NCBI GenBank assembly: GCA_963575745.1
Contig: CAUYUJ010015504.1
Span: 298,199 to 362,198 of the forward strand
DNA: 64,000 bases
Direction: 5' to 3'
Origin: Prorocentrum cordatum
Lineage: Eukaryota > Sar > Dinophyceae > Prorocentrales > Prorocentraceae
Both the position numbers and the translations under genes were made by a program. This document shows positions 51,341 to 60,964 of the stretch, piece after piece. Under the pieces are notes generated by a model. It was given only the letters and a program-made list of their open reading frames with translations, had not been told where the DNA came from and searched no databases. Position 1 is the first letter of the stretch. Each line of letters opens with the position of its first letter.

Positions 51341-52170
51341 TAAGTTCAAAAAAAGTTCCGTTTAAGTTCAAAAAAAAGTTCCGTTTAAGTTTATTTTTTG
51401 ATTTATTTCAATGGAATGGTAACGAAATCACATGAATTCATATGAAAAAAGCTATTATAATTGTTTATTTTATTTCATTTTCATTAAAAATTGAAAGATT
51501 TTGAATTCATGCTCTTCAATTTTAATATTAAAATGATAAGATTTTGCTGTTTTTCCCATACAGGCTCTATTGAATGATATTTTATGTTTTAATGGAATGG
51601 TAACGAAATCATATGAACTCATATGAAAAAATGATTAAAATTGTCTATTGTATTGCATTTTTCAATCAAAATTGAAATATATGAAAATGCATGTTTTTCA
51701 ATTTTAATATTAAAATGCAACAATTTTGGTGTTTTTCGTACAAAATTTATTGTAGTTTATCTGTATTATTAATGTGATGGTAACGATATTATATGAATTC
51801 ACATGAAAAAAAAGTATTAGAATACGCTATTTTATTACATTTTTTCTTTCAAAATTGAAATATGTTTAATTCATGTTCTTCAATTTTAATATTTAAAAGA
51901 TATAGGTTTGCTGTTTTTCGTAACAGAATTTATTGAATGTTTTTCTTAATTTAATGGGGTGGTATCGAAATTCTATGAATTCATATGAAAAGTTGTTGTT
52001 TGAATTATTTGGTTTTTAAATGAAAGTGGTTTATTTTTTACTTTTAATATGTAAATGATATCATCGTGTTGTTTTTATTCGAAACTAATTGGATATGTAC
52101 AATTCGTTACATTTATTGAAATTACGCTTTTATTCCTCATTGAAATTGTGTGTATTTGAATTTTCAGTGG
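51341..52170 (+). repeat. AT-rich satellite, period ~181 bp
   Basis: After three AAAAGTTCCGTTTAAGTTC repeats (51325-51390) the sequence becomes strongly AT-rich. The word GGTAACGAAAT recurs with its GGT at 51418, 51599, 51779 and 51961 (periods 181, 180, 182). Units 1-3 each contain an inverted pair AAAATTGAA ... TTCAATTTT that can form a hairpin, and GCTGTTTTTCGTA near the end. Unit 4 is decayed. The composition break from the GC-rich surroundings is abrupt. Confidence 0.8.
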
Positions 52171-53694
52171 AAACGAGACCGCACAACATCATATTTTAAA
52201 TGCACGCCGCATGTTATTATAATTCGTTGATTCGAACATTTGGGATTTTTTTCTTTAGTTGCACATTATGTGCTATCATACATCGCACAATTGATGTGTC
52301 ATTAGTAATCATTAGTACAGCCAAGACAAGCATGAATAACGCCAGACAGCCTTGTATTCCCAATATTTTTTTATGGGTGATATAGAATATCACAAAACCA
52401 TCCAACAAGAGTATACATGCATTAATTTGTTTGAGCGTCGTACTCATGGGAGTTTGCCACATTGGTATGGAAGCAGCGGAAGTTTCATGTTTGTTTTGAG
52501 CATATCATCGCGAATGTCACCACGATGTGCTGCGGAAACACACATATCTACATGAAAGAAAACCCATACCCGCATGCATTCTATTTTCCCCTACATACAC
52601 ATTGTGTGCATCCGGAATGTGCATCCGGAATTGTTTTGGAAAGCGTTAATTTAAGTTCGCAAATACACATCAATAATTTTCTGGATGCGCAGAATGTCCA
52701 CGCAACCATGTAGTTCCATTCATGGGATACCATTCACTCACGAGTGACAACTATCCTCAATTATCCTGTCTATTGCAGGAATGTGTGTACACAAATATGA
52801 GGAACGCAGGGCTCTTGCTAAACATGCATGTATCTATATATATACATATATATATGGGTTGATATGTACATATACGCATAGTTGAGCGGCAGCGTTGCGC
52901 TCAAGCACGATATGGCAGCAGAGCCACCTGCATTCATGTGAACATACATCACATGATTGAAAAATTGCAAACGCAACCGCAGGACATCGCAACGAAAGTC
53001 CTGCTGGAGCACGTGGCAGGCCCCGAAAAACACGCGGAAAACCTTGGGACAAACGTTTGTTTGGGGTCTTGGCCCCCAGTGCCCAGTCAGTCAGGACGGA
53101 GAGCCCCACAGGACCTGAGGATATTCCAACTCGTGCCTCGGGGCACGGTGGCGGATACATGGTGGTTTCGAGAGCGCGAGCACGTTCTGCTCTCGAGCGC
53201 GTTATGGTTTAGAATGGGGTGTTACGATGTTCTAGCCTTTTTTTCTCTCCCGTGCAAGATCTGGCCTCGGCGACGCATTGTTCCCAATTCTCCTGTGTGT
53301 GGTGGTCGTTGTTGTGAGTTCGCCGCGCGGTGCCCGCCCTTCTCACCTCCTCCCGCCCCCCCCCATCCTCCTCCTCCCCTCCTCTCCTCGTCCCTTCTAA
53401 GCTTGATCCTCCTCGGCCCTCCTCCCATCGCGCCGCTCCTGCTTCTTCTGTCGCGCTCCTTTTGGCACGCCCCTCGCGCGACTCCTGCCTCCTGGCGGAG
53501 CTCCACCTATAGCTCCACTGGGCATGCTCGTACGGCGTCCCCGCGCCCACTCCGGCACACCCGCCGCACGCTGCGAGGCCGACGAGGAGAGCTCGACCCA
53601 TGGCCCATGGCCTCCGAGGGTGTGTTCGCATGGCCTCCCTGCGCCCACTCCGGCGCACCCCTCGCTCGCTTCGTGGCGCGCCGTGAGCTCAGCC
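52171..53694. other. AT-rich to GC-rich transition, no firm gene
   Basis: 52171-53000 stays AT-rich with TA-repeat words (52830-52875) and a tandem ATGTGCATCCGGA. A plus frame from ATG 52953 (MIEKLQTQPQDIATKVLLEH) runs to 53753 and begins in a gene-like way. It later passes through C-rich low complexity and crosses the element border, so it is not called. Confidence 0.4.
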
Positions 53695-53745
53695 TACAGT
53701 CGGGGCGCTGCAGAAGGAGCCTTTTTCGCTCGGGAGGAGCTCGGT
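53695..53745 (+). mobile_element. truncated left end of TACAGTCGGGGC MITE
   Basis: TACAGTCGGGGC, then a diverged match to the first ~47 bases of the MITEs at 44529 and 46817 (GCAGAAGGAGCC, GGGAGGAGCTCGG). The match stops exactly where the large element copy 2 begins. Confidence 0.7.
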
Positions 53746-54179
53746 TTATATAGTTCCGATCCGCTCAGTTCTGCAAAATACTGAAAAGCTGAAAATATCC
53801 CAAAAATACTCCCAGAATGCACTTTGGACACTTATGTTAAAATACTCCAAAAATACTTTTGGAATTATCAAAAAATCCTTTTGTAAAACTCAATTATCTG
53901 ATCGATGCACCAGGGCCGCATCTACTCATGATAGCGGTACACGGCATAGCACGGCCAATAGAAACATCATATCATCATCACCTAAACAATAGCATGGCAT
54001 AGCGTTTCCTAACACCGTAGGATATGTAACATACCATGGCATACCACAACACAATACCATAACATGGCATTGCGTAGCCACCTACAATATAAACGCGCCC
54101 AGCAGATCGCGAGGATGTCTCGAGCGATGCGCTGGTTCCAGCATCCCCAGGGGGGAGCCGCCAGGGGGGTAGGACAATC

Positions 54180-54317
54180 CCCCGTCACCCTCCCCGACGG
54201 CCTGTTCCGACGGCCTTTCCCGTCACTTGCTGTTTTGGATCGAACCCTTCCCGACGGCCCTTCCCGACGGGCCCTCCCCGACTGCCCTTCCCGACGGGCC
54301 CTTCCCGACGCCCGTCA
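54180..54317 (+). repeat. CCCTTCCCGACGGG leader repeats, copy 2
   Basis: Same array as at 1378-1515, directly upstream of ORF1. Confidence 0.6.
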
Positions 54318-54347
54318 CGACAGGCGCTTCTGACATTTAACCCACCG

Positions 54348-55229
54348 ATGATACGCCCAGAAGCTGACCAAGAACAATGTGAAGCCAGCTCAGATGATGT
54401 TGCTTTGTGGGGGCACTACGGAGACCTCAACATGCGTTCGCTGGACAAATCAGGCTACTGGACTCGGGAAGGCCGCTGGGTACCCCCTGACAACGCGGCC
54501 CAGACAGCAACGGCAGACAACCAATCCCAGACGGCAGCAGCCCGACAGGGCGCACCTTCGGATTCTTCCAGCAGCATGAGCGTCATCAGCATCACCAGCA
54601 GCGACGACAGCTCAGGGCAATCCTCTTCGGCGGCACCAGCAGCCTCCCCATCGGCGGCAACAGCGCCATTACCAGCAGCACTAGCGACCTCATCGGCGAC
54701 AGCCTCACCAGCAGCAGCGACGACAGCCTCACCAGGGCAATCCTCTTCGGCGGCACCAGCACCATCAGCACCAGCAGCGCCATCGACCTCGTCGCCAGGG
54801 CAACCCTCTTCGGCGGCACCAGCACCACCAGCACCAGCACCAGCAGCGCCATCGACCTCGTTCAACGTCGACGTTGGGCCATCAAATGCGCCAGGCAAGA
54901 TCACTTACTATGCAAGTCGTGGAGGTCGCTTTGAAGCAACGTGTTTCTTTCATGGAGGCCTGTGCCGCCGCTCGAGGACAGCGACGTCGCCAAAAGGAAA
55001 GCGACTCCTTTCTAATCCTGGTCAGGGCCGTTGCGTCGGTGAGCTCATTGCGTGGTTGAAGGTTGGGCCGACGCTCTCGCGAGAGCAGCATGTGAGTTAC
55101 AATCCAGATAAGATAGCGCGAGTTCTGGCCAGGTCCGAAGCAAAACAGTCGGCCCACGCTCAAGCAATCCTTACGTGCGAGCGCCCGAAGAGCGCAGACT
55201 CAGACAGCGAGCCCGAGGGGCCGTTCTAG
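54348..55229 (+). CDS. element ORF1 protein, copy 2, 293 aa
   Basis: As for 1546-2427: N-terminal WGHYGD block, Ser/Ala/Pro linker, C-terminal domain with C199, C206 and C229. It differs by one silent change at 54998 and by Thr for Ser in the word ILTCERPK (55173). ORF1, ORF2 and ORF3 all run in the same direction, with spacers of about 820 and 670 bases. Confidence 0.7.
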   Translation: MIRPEADQEQCEASSDDVALWGHYGDLNMRSLDKSGYWTREGRWVPPDNAAQTATADNQSQTAAARQGAPSDSSSSMSVISITSSDDSSGQSSSAAPAASPSAATAPLPAALATSSATASPAAATTASPGQSSSAAPAPSAPAAPSTSSPGQPSSAAPAPPAPAPAAPSTSFNVDVGPSNAPGKITYYASRGGRFEATCFFHGGLCRRSRTATSPKGKRLLSNPGQGRCVGELIAWLKVGPTLSREQHVSYNPDKIARVLARSEAKQSAHAQAILTCERPKSADSDSEPEGPF

Positions 55230-56049
55230 GCGATCGGCCGCGCCGAAAACAAGCCCAGAGGCAGCCGTGCATCATTGCCTGTTTCGGCCCGCCCCTGGCC
55301 ATCGCAAGGCCCGTGCATCCTGCCATGTGGGCCCGCCCATTGCCATTCTATTGTTCTGGAAAGTCCGTTGCGGAGTTGCTGGCCCAGGGCCCAGGGCCTT
55401 GTATCCTTACATCGCGCTCGTGATATGAGATCGTTGGGTTGGATTGCATTGCGTTGGGTGCCCATCCACCCCATGCCCCCGCATGCTGAATCCGTTGTCA
55501 AGAGTCTTCCCAGCGTGCTTGAATCGGATTGGATTGCGTGCCTACCTGTTCCCCGTGTTCCTGGATTGTATACGCACCCCTCCAATATTGCATGATTCAT
55601 CCGAAACGCTTCGCGTGCCAGCCCGTCCAGAAACGATGCCCATGATGGGCTGCTTGGAAGAAGCTCTTGGGGCAATCTTGCACACTACCATGTTGGTCCC
55701 TCTCGGGGCTATTTCGGGAGATGTATTGGCCCGCCCCCGTCTGCCCTGAGTGTTGAGCAATCTTGGAAGCCATCTCACTGCTCCTTGGTGAGGGTGATCG
55801 CGGGGCCACCTTGGGGCACCTTAGGGGGTTCCAATTACCGTACCCTCGCCACCCCCTTGGGCGAACTGTTCTCACGCATATTGGGTTTTTCTCTCTTCCA
55901 CCACCCACCATTCCCATTCGGGGGTTGTTTCATCGCCCCCCGAACCCCCCGCCCCTGCGGTCTGGACGGCGAGGGGCCAGTTGCACTTTTGTTGGGGTCC
56001 TCGCCGTTTTGGTTCGTTGCGGCTTCGAAGCCTCGTCGCCCCCGCGCGC
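55230..56049. other. spacer between ORF1 and ORF2, copy 2
   Basis: Same as 2428-3247; no gene seen. The frame of ORF2 is open from at least 55981 without an ATG before 56050. Confidence 0.55.
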
Positions 56050-59000
56050 ATGGATATAGCGCCCAGGTTGGGCGACAGGCGCGGCGGCGATCTCGTCGTT
56101 GCGAGGGCGGCCGCGGCGGAGAGCAAGCGCCAGCGTAGAGAGTTGGCGAAGCAGGAGAAGTTGTTTTCAGAGCAGTGTGCGGTGCCACGCCTTGTGATCA
56201 AGCAGAGCTTCTCGGGAGGCTCGTTCCTTTTGCAGCCGCCGCTCATCGACCACGTCGGGAACTTGTTGGCACGTTGCAGGCAGCAGGGCGATTGGGGAGC
56301 GGAGAGTGGTGGAGACATTCGCAGAGTCGCTGACCTTATTTTCAATACGCTGGACTTTAGTATCGCAGCTTCAACTATAAACATCAGGTCGAAGGCGGTC
56401 GGCGTTAGTGGAAAGTGTCTCGAGGAATCGACCAAGAAGCTGTGCGCCGCGACTTGGCATCTGGATCGGTTCCGCCGCCGCTTGTTCGGACAGGCAGCTG
56501 TAGCCAACACATCTATCAGAGCCCTGCAGTTCGTGGACAGCGTTGGGTACGACGAAACTCCATTAAGACTCAGGGATGCCACGCGGAAAACCGACAGAGA
56601 CGTTAATGCTGATGGTAGGCCTCTGCCGAAATCGGTATTGGACATGTTACCACCAGACTTGGGTTCGATTCCCACCAAGGTGTTCCAGACGCAGCAGAGA
56701 TTCGGCATGTTGTTCGCGCGCGGCCCTCCAGGCGATCTGCAATCTTACACCATAGTCATTGGTCGGACAACGGCCCAGATCCAGCCCCTATGGCGGAACA
56801 CGCCAGGCTGTATCATGGCTGCCCTGAGAGATACGTGCGCCATGTCGCTCACCGAGTGCCAGTTTAAGGAGTTTAGCCGCGTCGCCACCGTGGACCGACA
56901 CCCGAGCAATCTGTGCGTCGAGCGCCGCATCAATCGCAGGACACAGAGACGGTTTGGAAATTGGAAGTCTCTCCTTTTCAAATGTGAACAGCACATGTTG
57001 CAGAGTGCGCGGGTATTGGCAACGTGGAAGTTCTCCCCCGCCATCACGGGTATGATCAACGTGGCGTTGTCGCTGGACCACCAGAACCATTTAGCGGTAT
57101 TCAAACAATGCATGTACGAAGTCCTGATGCACCGTTGCAAGGTAATCGACACGCCTCCCAGCCCAGAGGCAATGATGAGGAAAAGATTGATTTTGTCGTG
57201 GTTCGTATCTAAGCGATCTAGCAGTCACATAATTGTGCGGGGTCTGCTTGACTTGTTAGCGTCGGGGGATTGGAACAGCAGAAGGTTGGAGATCTACGTT
57301 CCACCTGGCACTGAGTATGACGAGCAGTCGTTGTTCAGTACAGTTGCGAGCGGCATTGCGAAGGCTCTCGTGTTCAAGAATTTCACGGTGTACCAGCGGA
57401 AGAAATGGATGGGCGCAGACGAGGCGTGCTGCGAGTTCGCGCTGCCCCTTCTGTTAGGGAACGTGCTGGTTGAGGCGTACACGGTTTTCTGCGATCGCCT
57501 CAAGGGCTTGCCATATCGACCTGATGCGCACCATCCAGGTGGCGGTGCTCCAGCGGCAGCCGCGCTCGGCGCCTTGCTCGACGCTGGAGCCCTCCCCGAC
57601 GAGGAGGCGATGGAGGCTCGGCGAGACGATGCAGTCATCGACCCGAGGGGGCTGGCCCCCATTGCCGTAGCAGCGGCCGAGGTCGCGAGGAAGCGCAAGG
57701 TAGCTTTGGATTGGCTGACGGACAGGTCCAGAACTTCGCCATGTTCCCAGGTCGTGGTGCTCAAGATGATACTGTCTATCTTGCAGACAATGCAGGCGGA
57801 GGAGCTCTACATCGGGTCCAAGAAGTGGGAGCGGCGCGAGGAGGCGAAAGCTGCGCGGCTGGCAAGGCAACCCAATACGGGCAAACTGCTTCGCACATAC
57901 GCAGTGTTGGTGCACGCGGAAGGCGAGATCGAAGCCCGAGCATTGAAGAGAATGCGGACCCTTCTTTTCGAGCATCGCATTTGGATACTGCTGCGAGATG
58001 AAGATATGACAAACGATTTGAAAGCAGCAGCATTTACAAGCTTATCGTCGGCAGGGGCCTACATCGAGGACTTGATCGCGGGCCCGCATTCCCAACCACC
58101 GTGGACTTTGTTTCTCGTGCTTGCCCATCCCGAGCTCGCAGACGCAATCCAGCAGACGCCGACATGTCAATTGGACAGATGGAGTAGGAAATTCTTGGAA
58201 AGAAATGACCTCCGCACAGACGAGGCCAAAATGAAGCTCTTGGTGCACGCCATCCTCATTTCAACGAACACTGATCACCTCGAGGTCTCGAACGCACATA
58301 TTCGTAGGATTGTGAAAAAGCATGTGCAATGCAGGCAGTCTGATCCAATTGGGCTCGGTACGAAATGGATTGCTTCTTGCATTCGCAAATGGAGTACGGC
58401 GTCAGGAGATTCTGTGGGTTCTGGGGCAGACACCGAGGGCACCGACGAGCACAATCCTGGCGGTCCAAAGCGGCGGGGTGGCGGCGGAGCATGGCATGCT
58501 TTCGTGAGGAAGCAGAGGAGTAATGATCTGGCAGAGGTTGGTCGCCTGTATCAGGCCCTCAAGAACACCGTCGGTTCTGAGGTGATGGAGCAGTGTATCG
58601 CGGAGGGCAAGGCGGCCACAGAGAGGCGGAAAAAGGGGGAACCAGGGTTCGGCATGAAGCGTAGCAAGGTCGATCGCATGCAAGAGCAACGGTACTTGGT
58701 GGGCAAGCTGTCGGGGGTCGATCCTGAGAGTGCAGTCGAGAAGTTGGTTAGCGACGCGCAGACGTATTCCTACGATGTCGCCGAGACGATGCTGCTGACC
58801 AATAGATTGCGCTCTGCTCGTAATGCAATGCGACGCGATGAGGAAGCGAAGGACTCCAGGGACATTGCCGCCTTCGAGGCAGATGCGGCCCAAGCTCGTC
58901 GGGACGAGCTCGCCAGTCAGCTGCCCGAGACTGCCCACCATGTTTCAGGACTGAGAGTGGTCCCTGGCCCCATCCACGGCATGAGGGTGATGGAAGTCGA

Positions 59001-59616
59001 CGTTGGGGCGGCTGCGGCAGATGCCACGGAGTTGATTCAGTACATGAATGATATGAAGTTCCATCAGAAGAATTTCATGGCATCCTTGAGTAATCATTGG
59101 AACTTCCTTCACAGGACGATGCGCGACGATGTCGAGGATGCAGCCAAGTCGAGCGATGAGGAGGAGGAGCATCGCCATGGTTGCTGCTGGGGCCTGGGCG
59201 TCTGCATATGCTCGGATGCTGGGGTGCAGCTATGGCGTTTTCGGAACTCCGTGCTGCTCGCCATGAAGGCCATGTGCCCGAGGAGCGGGTGCAACCGCAG
59301 GCAGCTGCTCAAGGACGGTCACATCGTCCTGCGATTCGAGTCGTCGCTTGCTGACGGTGCAGATGATGCTTTGGCTGACTTCTGGGGTCTCGACACGGAC
59401 GTCCGCTATTGGCACGTCAGCAGCCAATCCTTGGCGCCATTTACGCCGCGCGTGCAGGAGATGATCGTGGCCAGTGATGAGGATGCACTTGGCGCCAACC
59501 GAAGGGGAGATGAGATTGCACTCAAGGTGGGTCGTGCGAACTGGGGCGCGGGGGCATGTGGTTGGGGCCCAGAGCTACAGAGCCACATCTTGTTCCATGG
59601 GACCCCTGGTGCTTAG
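56050..59616 (+). CDS. element ORF2 protein, 1188 aa, candidate RNase H-fold transposase
   Basis: The first ATG of the frame gives 1188 residues. Residues 1-110 are basic. D168 lies in SVGYDETPL, D282 in TVDRHPSN, followed by E291, and C312-x2-H315 lies in KCEQHM. A Cys-x2-His motif after the second Asp is a feature of hAT- and MULE-like transposases. E745 in DHLEVSNAHIRRI could be the third acidic residue, with a large helical insertion between, as in hAT proteins. This assignment is inference. A Gly/Ala-rich stretch (~492-550) interrupts. Residues ~812-875 (GGGAWHAFVRKQ, YQALKN, GKAATERRKKG) resemble a module common in dinoflagellate repeat proteins. The end has a Cys-rich word HRHGCCWGLGVCICSD and a final domain of about 120 residues. 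It could act on element ends, but no element-end binding site is known. Copy 1 is broken. Confidence 0.7.
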   Translation: MDIAPRLGDRRGGDLVVARAAAAESKRQRRELAKQEKLFSEQCAVPRLVIKQSFSGGSFLLQPPLIDHVGNLLARCRQQGDWGAESGGDIRRVADLIFNTLDFSIAASTINIRSKAVGVSGKCLEESTKKLCAATWHLDRFRRRLFGQAAVANTSIRALQFVDSVGYDETPLRLRDATRKTDRDVNADGRPLPKSVLDMLPPDLGSIPTKVFQTQQRFGMLFARGPPGDLQSYTIVIGRTTAQIQPLWRNTPGCIMAALRDTCAMSLTECQFKEFSRVATVDRHPSNLCVERRINRRTQRRFGNWKSLLFKCEQHMLQSARVLATWKFSPAITGMINVALSLDHQNHLAVFKQCMYEVLMHRCKVIDTPPSPEAMMRKRLILSWFVSKRSSSHIIVRGLLDLLASGDWNSRRLEIYVPPGTEYDEQSLFSTVASGIAKALVFKNFTVYQRKKWMGADEACCEFALPLLLGNVLVEAYTVFCDRLKGLPYRPDAHHPGGGAPAAAALGALLDAGALPDEEAMEARRDDAVIDPRGLAPIAVAAAEVARKRKVALDWLTDRSRTSPCSQVVVLKMILSILQTMQAEELYIGSKKWERREEAKAARLARQPNTGKLLRTYAVLVHAEGEIEARALKRMRTLLFEHRIWILLRDEDMTNDLKAAAFTSLSSAGAYIEDLIAGPHSQPPWTLFLVLAHPELADAIQQTPTCQLDRWSRKFLERNDLRTDEAKMKLLVHAILISTNTDHLEVSNAHIRRIVKKHVQCRQSDPIGLGTKWIASCIRKWSTASGDSVGSGADTEGTDEHNPGGPKRRGGGGAWHAFVRKQRSNDLAEVGRLYQALKNTVGSEVMEQCIAEGKAATERRKKGEPGFGMKRSKVDRMQEQRYLVGKLSGVDPESAVEKLVSDAQTYSYDVAETMLLTNRLRSARNAMRRDEEAKDSRDIAAFEADAAQARRDELASQLPETAHHVSGLRVVPGPIHGMRVMEVDVGAAAADATELIQYMNDMKFHQKNFMASLSNHWNFLHRTMRDDVEDAAKSSDEEEEHRHGCCWGLGVCICSDAGVQLWRFRNSVLLAMKAMCPRSGCNRRQLLKDGHIVLRFESSLADGADDALADFWGLDTDVRYWHVSSQSLAPFTPRVQEMIVASDEDALGANRRGDEIALKVGRANWGAGACGWGPELQSHILFHGTPGA

Positions 59617-60283
59617 CTTGCCCCCATCATCAATTCCATTGGCGATGTCCACGAGGGCAGTCTGGGGGTCTGGAGGAGCGGCGCTGGTCGCGGGCACTAG
59701 CATGTTCAAGCAATAGCGCCGACAATGGTGAAGTGAGGCCTTCGGGTGGCCTCTGGGCTCTTGGCTCTTGGCCCGTGGTGCTATCTTGGGCCTTGGGATC
59801 TTGGGTATTTGGTTTTGTGCACTATTTGATAGATTCGGGCTTTTGCCACCCCCACCATTGGGGCTCTCCTTGATCTCCTCGGGAGCTTCGGGCGATTTTC
59901 TGAGTTGTAGCCTGTAGGCCTGTAGGCTGTAGGCTGTAGGCTGTAGGCTGGAACGGTGGTTCATTAGTTTGCGCATCACCGCTCGGATGTGGCATAGCGC
60001 ACAACATCACGTTTGGGGCATCTTGTTGCACTCTTGGGTCATGGCGTCTTGGCTCTAGGGTCTAATGTCTAATGTCTAATGTTTAGGGTTTAGGGTCTAG
60101 GGTCTAGGGTCTATGGCCCTCATGGTGCCACCTGGAGCCTGGCCCCCCCCCCCCCCTGGAGCTGTCTCTGCACGCATCGCACCCTTCTGAGGCATCGCGA
60201 TCTTGGGGCAATCTTGAGGCATCATTGGCTTATGGGGCCCATCGGTAGCGACACTGTGATAAAGAATAGTGCGCAGGGAACGT
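59617..60283. other. spacer between ORF2 and ORF3, copy 2
   Basis: As 6813-7479: GGCTGTA heptamers, the telomere-like array and a C-run. No gene. Confidence 0.6.
60054..60116 (+). repeat. telomere-like heptamer variant array, copy 2
   Basis: The same nine heptamers as at 7250-7312, unchanged. Confidence 0.8.
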
Positions 60284-60964
60284 ATGTATTATTATGTCTG
60301 GTGTTTTCTAAGCTATGGGCCCCGAGCCGCATGCCCGCTGCGCTCTCGGAAGGCAGCGACTGATTGGTGCAACCTGTATGTGATGGCTGAGCGGTTTTCG
60401 TTCAACCTGAACTGGCGCATGTCCTTGTTGGAGCTCGTCACGCACGGGCGTTCATGCCCTCGTTTCCAGCCCGCGGTGCCTCTCTTCAAAGAGTTTGACC
60501 CGCCCGTGGAGCAGCGACAGGTATGGCCTACAGTGCCGCGCAGCAGGGGTCGTCCTGGACCTCGGGGCGGCCGTGGTGGAGGTGGAGGCGACGGCGATGG
60601 CCGCGGGCGCGCGCGCGGCCGCAGCGGTGCCCGCGGGAGAGGGCGAGGGCGCCGCGGGCGCGCCGCTGCCGCGCCTGCCGCGCCCGCGCCGCCGCCAGAG
60701 GCGGGGCGCGGGGCTGGGGCGCGCGGCCGCGGCCGCGGTGGAGGCGACGGCTACGTGCATGAGCCGTGGCTGGAGGGCTCGGACGTCGGCTCCGATGACG
60801 GCATGGGCGGCGGAGACGACGTGCGCGTCGGTGCACACTTCGACGAGCGCGACGAGGCCGAGGGGTCAGACGTCGGCTCCGACGGCGCGGGCTCGGGCGT
60901 GAATGATTCAAGCTCGGACGGATCTTGGGAACAGCACGGCTCCGACGAGGAGCTCGGTCTTTAA
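60284..60964 (+). CDS. element ORF3 protein, copy 2, 226 aa
   Basis: Identical to 7480-8160: aromatic N-terminal part, RG-rich middle, acidic Ser/Asp/Gly tail. No difference from copy 1 was noticed, but the flanking non-coding sequence is unchanged too, so identity alone does not show selection. Confidence 0.5.
   Translation: MYYYVWCFLSYGPRAACPLRSRKAATDWCNLYVMAERFSFNLNWRMSLLELVTHGRSCPRFQPAVPLFKEFDPPVEQRQVWPTVPRSRGRPGPRGGRGGGGGDGDGRGRARGRSGARGRGRGRRGRAAAAPAAPAPPPEAGRGAGARGRGRGGGDGYVHEPWLEGSDVGSDDGMGGGDDVRVGAHFDERDEAEGSDVGSDGAGSGVNDSSSDGSWEQHGSDEELGL

Noticed and set aside
52953-53753. Plus frame starting MIEKLQTQPQD
   Set aside because: The gene-like start runs into C-rich low complexity and across the MITE and element border; kept only as a remark.
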